Part shown: piece by piece, positions 57,258 through 64,000 of the stretch
Layout: each line of letters begins with the position of its first letter
Numbering within the stretch: position 1 is the first letter of the stretch
Assembly: GCF_025698545.1 (NCBI RefSeq)
Contig: NC_068569.1
Span: 48,737,218-48,801,217 of the forward strand
Origin: Gossypium raimondii
Taxonomy: Eukaryota > Streptophyta > Magnoliopsida > Malvales > Malvaceae
Length of the DNA stretch: 64,000 nucleotides
Reading direction: 5' to 3'
Notes under the pieces: generated by a model
The model's input: only the letters and a program-made list of their open reading frames with translations
The model's database searches: none
Told to the model about the DNA's origin: nothing
Made by a program: the position numbers and the translations under genes

Positions 57258-57400
57258 TTTGGGTAAACTGCCCGAATAGTCACTCTAAAATTACAGTGTT
57301 TCTGTTTTAGTGACTCTACTTTTTTTAGGGGGTCAATTTTAGCATTGTCATTAAGAACTGTTCTTGTTTTGGCTACTCCTCCGTTAAAAACCAAACGAAA
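57258..57400. repeat. Single arm of a GGGTAAACTGCC-type fold-back element
   Basis: The words GGGTAAACTGCCCGAATAG and TTAGTGACTCTACTTTTTT resemble the end of the palindrome at 27870-28600. A matching second arm was not found nearby, so this is probably a truncated copy. Confidence 0.4.
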
Positions 57401-57568
57401 TATGGATTGTGCCGCCAAGTGTGTGTATATTTTACACATCATTAAATTAATTTTCCAAGAAAATAAAAATCCTTATTTTGCAATCCTAAGTGTTTTAGGG
57501 TTCTGCTCTTGTCAACCTTTCCCAACCAAGAAGAGTAATCGTCGAAAGGTAAAGGGTTCAAAGAGGAA

Positions 57569-57820
57569 ATGACAACAAAAAGGAAGACCCCTATTAAGAC
57601 CCGAAACCCAAATCTTACATGTGGTGGTGTAGACAAGTATTCCAGGTCTAAGATGTACCACAAGTGTGACCTTTGGCTACCAAGGCCAAACACGGTGGCA
57701 TTTTCCCTCGCCATGACCCTACGCCTAAGGCCCCCGTCACCGCCAAGAAGGCTCCTAAGTTTTACCTTGCCTATGATGTCAAGAAGCCACTACTTAGTAA
57801 GCACAAGCTTAAACCCATCA
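57569..57820 (+). pseudogene. Ribosomal protein eL6 (60S L6) N-terminal fragment, frameshifted and truncated
   Basis: From the ATG at 57569 the frame gives TPIKTRNPNLT and DKYSRSKMYHK, matching the conserved N-terminus of plant eL6. At about 57668 one base is missing; reading on in the next frame gives KFYLAYDVKKPLLSKHKLKP, again eL6-like. The similarity ends at 57820, where sequence starting TGTAACGATCC begins. Directly upstream, TTTTAGGGTTCTGCTCTTG looks like a 5' UTR of a ribosomal protein gene. About 84 of more than 200 residues remain. It could be a retrocopy or a duplicated gene cut by the insertion; the rest of the gene is not in the window. Confidence 0.8.
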
Positions 57821-58253
57821 TGTAACGATCCGATTTTCAATGGTGATGAAAAATGCGATTTTAGAACCTTATTTCCGTAATTCGACTTAATAAGGACCAA
57901 AATTAAATATTGAGGAAGTTAGTATGAGAATTTATTGAAGTTTTGTTAAGTAATTTAACCGAGAAAATAATTAAATAAAACTTGGGGACTAAATTGTAAA
58001 AGTCCAATCACTATTGAGTTTTAATTAAGAAAATGCTTGGGGACTTAGATAACAATTATCCAAAAGATAAAAATGGTTATTAAACCATTGTTCTTTTAAA
58101 TTTAGTAGACTTTGACGATGATGACCATTTAATTTATGTAATTAAGATTAAAAATATAATGCAAATTATTTAAAAAATAACCGATGCGAAACCGGATCTA
58201 GACACAAGAGAAACACCAATTAGAAATAAAGCGGGAATAAATAAAATTAGTTA

Positions 58254-58291
<38 letters not shown>

Positions 58292-58859
58292 GGATAGATT
58301 TGCCCTATGGAACCCTTGGCTAACTTGTAACCAAAAACGCCAATGATTGAGCGGCTCCCTACGAAACCCCTAGAAGAAGAACCTCTAGAAACACCGATGA
58401 ACGGGAAAGAAATTTGAATATTTGTAACTCCAAAATACCCTCGAAAGTAACAAACTCCAAACTAAATAGCAAGAGAAGAATCACTCTACTCACAAAAATT
58501 TGCCTCACACAAATTTGGAAGAAAATAAATAATCTCTTTTTTCATTCTGTCCTCAATGTGTAGAAAGCAAGCCTATTTATAGGCAAATTACAAGTGTAAT
58601 TGAATCCTAATAAAACTCTTTCAAGAGTAATTGAATCCTAATAAATTTCTTTAAAATTATCTAAGAAAATAAATAAATAATAATCCAATAAAATTAACTA
58701 AATAATAATAATAAGATACATAAAAGATTAATCCACCAATTTATGGGCTTTCACTATTCCAAGATTGGTCCAGTAAATTGCATTCCCGTATTTGTCAACG
58801 TCACGAACATGAAGACTTAAATTTGTAGCAACAAAGTCTCGGACAAAAGCATTCATTTT
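57821..58859. mobile_element. LTR-like sequence between the eL6 fragment and the gypsy pol, probably including the 3' LTR
   Basis: The left end TGTAACGATCCGATTTTC resembles the TGTAACGACCC starts of plant LTRs. Words shared with 33310-33350 suggest that the first part belongs to another dispersed family. From about 58200 to 58600 the minus strand reads as an LTR with a clear TATA (GCCTATAAATAGGC near 58563-58580). A possible LTR edge is CA at 58850-58851. Two 30-bp near-repeats containing GTAATTGAATCCTAATAAA lie at 58594-58654. The partner LTR is outside the window, so edges are unproven. Confidence 0.5.
58255..58287. repeat. TAA trinucleotide microsatellite
   Basis: About eleven uninterrupted AAT/TAA units inside the LTR-like region. 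Confidence 0.9.
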
Positions 58860-60702
58860 TTATTTTAATTGTCGTGCCTTGCTTCGAGTGATTGGACCAC
58901 AAGGAAAAATAACCCCTTGAGTGTCACCTCCTTGGCTCGTATCACTCTCCCCCTCTTCAAGAAGATTCGTCCTCGAATCTGAACCTACATCAAATTCAAA
59001 AGGAGAAAGATCAGAAACATTGAAAGTAGCACTAACACTATACTCACCAAGAAGATCAATGCGATAAGCATTGTCATTTATTTTCTCGAGTACTTGGAAT
59101 GGTCCATCTCCTCGTGCATCAAGTTTATTCTTTCTCTTAGAAGGAAATCGTTCCTTCCTCATATGCACCCATACCCAATCTCCAGGTTCAAACAAGACTT
59201 GCTTTAGCCTTTATTAGCTCGATGTGCATTGGACTCATTCTTTTCTCAATGGCTTTACGAGCCTTCTCATGGATCTCTTTCACTAAATCAGCTTTCCTTT
59301 CACCATCTAAATTAGCAATCTCATTTAAAGGTAAAGGAAGCAAATCTAAAACAGTAAGTGGATTAAAGCCATATATAATCTCAAAAGGAGTAAAACCTGT
59401 GGAAGAATGAACATCAGGATTATAAGCAAACTCAACATAGGGTATCCATTCTTCCCAAGATTTAACATTCTTACCTATTATGGCTCTAAGCAAAGATCCC
59501 AAAACTCGATTTACCACCTCGGTTTGACCATCAGTTTGAGGGTGGCATGTAGTAGAGTAAAGTAGTTTAGTACCTAACTTACCCCATAACACCTTCCAAA
59601 AGTGACTAAGAAATTTTGCATCTCTATCGGAAACGATAATCCTTGGGATTCCATGTAATCTCACAACTTCACGGAAAAATAGATCGGCAATATGGGTTGA
59701 ATCATCAGTCTTGTGGCATGGAATGAAATGAGCCATTTTAGAAAATCGATCCACAACCACAAAGATGCTATCTCGTCCACGCTTTGTCCTTGGTAGACCT
59801 ATTACAAAATCCATTGAAATGTCAGTCCAAGGTGAACTAGGAACAGGAAGAGGAGTATATAGACCATGAGGCATCACAGTGGATTTAGCTTGTTTACAAG
59901 TAATGCAAGTAGAGCAAATTTTCTCAACAAGTTTTCGCATGTTAGGCCAATAAAAATGCTCATGTAAAATATCATAAGTTTTAGTGACTCCAAAATGACC
60001 CATAAGACCACCACTATGAGCCTCTCGAACCAACAATTCTGACATTGAGCACTTTGGTAAGCATAGTCTATTATTTCGAAAAAGATAGCCATCATGCTTA
60101 TAAAATTTGTGAAATGCACCATGTTCACATGCGTCATAAATGCTTGCAAAATCAGAATCAGTGGCATATAAATCTTTGAGATACTCAAAACCTAATAACT
60201 TAGTATGCAAAGTACTAAGTAAAGTGTACCTCCTTGATAGAGCATCAGCCACAATATTATCTTTACCTTTCTTATACCTTATAACATAAGGAAAAGATTC
60301 AATAAATTCAACCCACCTCGCATGTCGCTTGTTCAACTTACCTTGTCCCTTTAAGTGCTTAAGTGATTCATGGTCAGTGTGAATCACAAACTCCTTTGGT
60401 AAAAGGTAATGTTGCCAAACTTCTAATGCCCTTACCAAGGCATACAACTTTTTATCATAGGTCGAATAGTTTAAATGTGCTCCACCAAGTTTCTCACTAA
60501 AGTAGGCTAGTGGTTTACTATCTTGCATGAGGACGGCACCTATACCTACACCAGAAGCATCACATTCAATCTCAAAGGTCTTTTCAAAATTAGGTAAAAC
60601 AAGAATAGGAGCATTACACAATTTATCTTTAAGTTCATTAAATGCTAATTCTTGCTTATCTGTCCAATGAAAAGATACATCCTTTTTAATAAGTGCAGTC
60701 AA
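58860..60702 (-). pseudogene. Gypsy RNase H and integrase
   Basis: The 504-codon frame 59188-60702 starts in the RT connection ([17 protein letters not shown]). RNase H residues are Asp at 48 (IECDASG), Glu at 70 (FSEKL) and Asp at 110 (HTDH). The integrase zinc region has H229, H236 and the Cys pair in CITC. The catalytic core shows Asp 298 (DISMDFV), Asp 359 (VSDRD) and Glu 395 (GQTEVVNR). All expected acidic residues are present. A frame change near 59190-59210 separates the C-terminal part, 58860-59195. Confidence 0.92.
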
Positions 60703-60798
60703 AGGTGAAGCAATTGTGGAAAAGTTACGAACAAACCTGCAGTAGAAACCTACTAACCCAAGGAAAGACCTTACCTCAGCAACAGTTTTAGGGATAGG

Positions 60799-61240
60799 TC
60801 ATTCTTTAATTGCCTTTACCTTCTCCTCATCCACATGGATTCCTGTAGAACTTATCACAAAACCCAAAAAAACAAGCTTATCCATACAAAAGGTGCATTT
60901 TTCAAGATTAGCAAAGAGTCGTTCATGCCTTAACACATCCAATACTAATTTAACATGCCCAACATGATCATTCAAAATTTTGCTATAAATCAGTATGTCA
61001 TCAAAATACACAACGACAAATTTTCCTAAAAAAGGTCTAAGTATGTGGTTCATTAATCTCATGAATGTGCTAGGAGCATTAGTTAAGCCAAATGGCATAA
61101 CTAACCACTCATATAGGCCATACTTAGTCTTAAAAGCAATTTTCCATTCATCACCTTGTTTCATTCTTATTTGATGGTAACCACTTTTTAAGTCAATTTT
61201 AGAGAAAATGCATGCACCATTAAGCTCATCCAACATATCA
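60799..61240 (-). pseudogene. Gypsy reverse transcriptase core
   Basis: An open 145-codon stretch with [27 protein letters not shown] and the catalytic YFDDILIYS near 60990-61008. It ends at a TGA at 60799-60801, where the family usually has Trp in KEWP. The same frame is open again beyond it to 60702 and joins the RNase H frame. Upstream, the frame is lost near 61240-61250, where the preceding protease-RT frame ends. Confidence 0.9.
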
Positions 61241-61241
61241 T

Positions 61242-62651
61242 CTAATCGAGGAATTGGATATCGATACTTTTACCGTAATCTTGTTGATGTAAGCGACAAT
61301 CAACACACATTCTCCAAGAACCATCTTTTTTGGGGACGAGAAGTACAGGGACCGCACAAGGGCTTAGACTCTCACGAATCAACCATTTCTCTAAGAGATC
61401 TTCAACTTGCCTTTGCAACTCTTTAGTTTCTTCAGGATTACTTCGATAGACTGGTCTATTCGGAATACTTGAACTAGGCACAAAGTCGATTTGATGTTCA
61501 ATCCCTCGTAAAGGAGGTAATCCCTTAGGCATTTCAGAAGGAAATACATCCTCAAAATCCTGCAAAAGATCAACAAAACAACTAGGCAAATATGTATTAG
61601 GGTTAGTCAGAACAAAGTTTTCCCTAAACCTAATTATTACAAATGTTTGTTTTGTACAAAGAGCAAATTTGATATCTCGAAACCTAGCAAACAAACTCAC
61701 TTTCTCATCTCGTGACTTGTGTGTGCAATCACTCACCAATGTTGGGCCTTTAAGTTGGCTTTTAACACTAAGGGCCTCTTTACTCTCAGCCTTTTTCAAT
61801 GATTTTACCTCACTTCCCTTACCCATCTCACTAGCAAGTTTGAGTTGATCATTGTAGACTTCTTGAGGAGGAAGTGGAGCCAAAGTAAACTTCTTTCCAA
61901 GGAACACAAAGGTATATTGGTTAAGGAAACCATCATGATTTACTCGTCGATCAAACTGCCATGGCCGTCCAAGTAATATGTGCCCAGCTTGCATTGGAAC
62001 AACATCACACAAAACTTTATCAGAGTATCTACCAATGGAAAATGAAACTAAGCATTGTTTAGATACTTTTACCTCCCCACTATCATTTAGCCATTGCAAG
62101 CGGTATGGCCTTGGATGCTTCACACAAGGTAGGCCAAGTTTCTCAACAAGGGAAGAACTCACCACATTGGTGCAACTTCCACTATCAATGATTAATGAAC
62201 TAGGTTGACCACCAATCAGACATCTCGTGTAGAAAATGTTATCTCTTTGTTCGCGCCCTTCCTCTTTAAACTGGACATTTAAAGCCCTTCGAGCAACAAG
62301 TGCTTTCTCACCATACTCCAAGTATTCTTCATATTTATCATGAGTATGCACATCATCAGCATCTTCCAAAGGAGGCATCTCATCTTCGTTATCAGACTCA
62401 AAATCAACCTCGCCATCTTCTCGAATCACCAAAGACTTTTTATTAGGGCATTCTCGAGCATAGTGACCCCTTCCTTGGCATTTGAAGCAGGTAATATCTT
62501 TTGGCTGCTTAATGGTACTAGGAGAAGTAGAAGAAGAAGATGGAGCTCGATTAGTAGAAGTAGAACCTTTAAATGAATTAGGCATACCTCTATCTTTGGA
62601 GTAAGTTTTAGGCTCATTTGGCTTGAACCGTGCATCTCTCCCATTCCACAA
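61242..62651 (-). pseudogene. Gypsy nucleocapsid, protease and start of RT
   Basis: The 469-codon frame contains a CCHC knuckle CFKCQGRGHYAREC (residues 55-68, nt 62448-62489), an acidic linker, the aspartic protease with LIIDSGSCTNVV (Asp 156, nt about 62184-62186) and LLGRPWQFD, and the first RT blocks (HQIDFVPSSSIPNRPVYR, VLLVPKKDGSWRMCVDCR). A stop at 62682-62684 separates it from gag in the same frame. Confidence 0.9.
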
Positions 62652-62681
62652 TCTATCATCTTGTTTTTGCCAATTTCCTCT

Positions 62682-63501
62682 CTAAGCAGGATTAGAAACT
62701 GAACTAGCACCCCTCGGTGTCCTATGCTTTCGTAATTGCTTTTCAATGGTGAGTGTGGTTTGAAGCATCTCTTCAACATCCATGTAGTGTTGTAACTCAA
62801 CTCGATTTGCAATCTCAGGCTTTAGGCCAGCAAGGAATCTAGCCATAGTCACCTCAGCCTCTTCAACAAGATTGGCTCTAATCTGAATAGTCTCCATCTC
62901 TTTGTAGTAATCATCCACAGATCTATCTCCTTGAACAAGATGTTGGAGTCTTTGATGGAGTTCTCGATAATAGTATGGTGGAACAAACCGTTTTCGTAAG
63001 ATGCGCTTCATTTCAACCCAAGTAGTAACAGTTGCTCTCTATAAAGAATCCGCTTTTACATAATTGATTCCACCATGTTAGTGCATAATTAATGAACTCA
63101 ATGACGACGTATGTTACCTTTTCTCATCGAGTAATTGTAACAAGCAAAGACGCTTCCATCTTTTCCTCCCAATCAAGGTAAGCATCGGATCATTCTTCCC
63201 GAGAAAGAAGGAAATTTTGGTTTGGGGTGTCATTGTTTCGTTCCACCCTTTCTCTAGGTACATACTCGGACTCAAAGTCATCATCAAAAACATGGTCCTG
63301 CCTTCGTTTAAAAGTTCGATCGCGCGAATTTGATCGGCTTATAAAGGCTTCATTCAACTTCTTGTAATTATCGGCAATGTATCTTTCTTGAGTTGTAAGT
63401 TTTGCATCAAGATATTCCCTTTGCTCTTGTATCATCTGGGTCATGCGATGTTCGACTTGAGTTTGCAACTTTTTCATCTCTTTTTGTAACAACTCGACCA
63501 A
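62682..63501 (-). pseudogene. Gypsy gag, broken
   Basis: 62682-63011 shows the retrotrans_gag fold (LRKRFVPPYYYRELHQRLQHL, VDDYYKEMETIQIRANL, ARFLAGLKPEIANRVEL). 63190-63501 is the N-terminal coiled region (MVELLQKEMKKLQTQVEHRM) in a different frame, with stops between. Coding may begin slightly upstream, near 63535. Confidence 0.85.
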
Positions 63502-63539
63502 AGGTTCGTTATCTCTTTTTTGCTCATCCTCTTCATTTT

Positions 63540-64000
63540 ACTAGTTTGGGATCTAGTGATCGGTATGGTATCGTGAAAAATTACACAAACAGAACAAGAA
63601 AAAATAATAATAACCTCACTCGTTAGCTCTCAAAAGAATAACTCTCGAATGATTCAAAACTTGTAAATATGTTTGGAGAGGGTTACTAATCAAGATCAAA
63701 TAATGGAGGTGCAAACTTCAAAGAAACAATGAAGATCCTAATTGCTTTAAGAGGCCAATAAACTTGACGAAGCAATTTGTAATGGAGGCTACGGATGAAG
63801 GAATTGTGCGTGCCTTTAATATCTGCTAACACAAGAAGAAACAAAGTGTTAGAAAACGTAAGAGAAACAAAAAAAAACGTAGACACGCAGCGATCCCTAA
63901 CTCTAGAGTCAAAGAAAAGCTTTAATAAGAAGAAAACTTAAGAAAACTCTACCCAATTTAAAGGAAAACAAAAATTGGAAACGTTTGGTGTCTTAAGATT
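63540..64000. other. Probable 5' untranslated region of the gypsy element, to the window edge
   Basis: No primer binding site or LTR edge could be recognised before the window ends, and no open frame with content was seen. Confidence 0.45.

Larger units (their letters stand above)
58860..63501 (-). mobile_element. Ty3/gypsy retrotransposon, decayed, without a recognisable chromodomain; 5' end beyond the window
   Basis: Minus-strand order is gag, CCHC knuckle, protease, RT, RNase H, integrase, the Ty3/gypsy order. The integrase tail has the GPF-type block RGDGPFQVLEKINDNAYRI and ends with GPITRSKARQLK, without an obvious chromodomain. The tail resembles that of the CRM (centromeric) clade of chromoviruses as I know it, but I cannot confirm this without a tree. 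At least two in-frame stops and three frame changes make it non-functional. The left LTR is probably inside 57821-58859 and the right LTR lies past 64000. Confidence 0.85.

Noticed and set aside
1..64000. CRISPR array, bacterial operons, phage or plasmid systems
   Set aside because: No regularly spaced short repeats with unique spacers, no ribosome binding sites or operon layout; all genes and mobile elements are of plant type.

Overview
The window is nuclear DNA of a dicot plant. It is AT-rich, contains intron-bearing plant genes with GT-AG introns, and is packed with plant retroelements. The repeat families and the SAG39-type cysteine proteases suggest a Malvaceae genome such as cotton (Gossypium); this is inference, because no database could be searched. 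No bacterial, plasmid or organellar features, tRNA, rRNA or CRISPR array were seen.

Host genes are few. The core is a tandem cluster of three minus-strand papain-like cysteine protease copies of the SAG39 type: copy A (25064-27334), copy B (40482-41560) and copy C (51660-52862). Each has two exons, with a second exon of exactly 587 bp. Copy A is broken by a single one-base frameshift in exon 1. Copy B is a clear pseudogene. Copy C has intact coding sequence and splice sites, but its conserved ATG reads ATC. The only other host-gene trace is a frameshifted, truncated ribosomal protein eL6 copy at 57569-57820.

Layout from left to right. 1-2836 is intergenic. 2837-12944 is a degraded minus-strand L1-type LINE, interrupted by a young Ty1/copia element (4852-9772) with 488-bp LTRs and a 5-bp target duplication. 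14074-14355 is a LINE 3' tail. 15172 to about 17850 is an LTR-like repeat. 18545-24860 is an older plus-strand copia element that itself holds an LTR-like insertion (19672-21498). Copy A follows, with a fold-back element in its intron. 27870-33350 is fold-back and LTR-like repeat. 33662-38428 is a third, decayed copia element. Copy B comes next, then a LINE (41887-50800) whose 5' part is inverted relative to its 3' part between perfect 17-bp target duplications, and which carries two later insertions. Copy C and its partly duplicated promoter region follow. 58860 to the right edge is a decayed minus-strand Ty3/gypsy gag-pol.

The retroelements are nested, so their relative ages can be read directly. 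Copies B and C, their 3' flanks and their distal upstream regions are paralogous, so the cluster grew by segmental tandem duplication and was then expanded by transposons. I found no convincing new multi-gene system. The most informative observations are the twin-primed LINE with a paralogous empty site, the lost start codon of copy C, a conserved head sequence shared by three LTR-like elements, and a perfect 64-bp repeat in otherwise diverged DNA.
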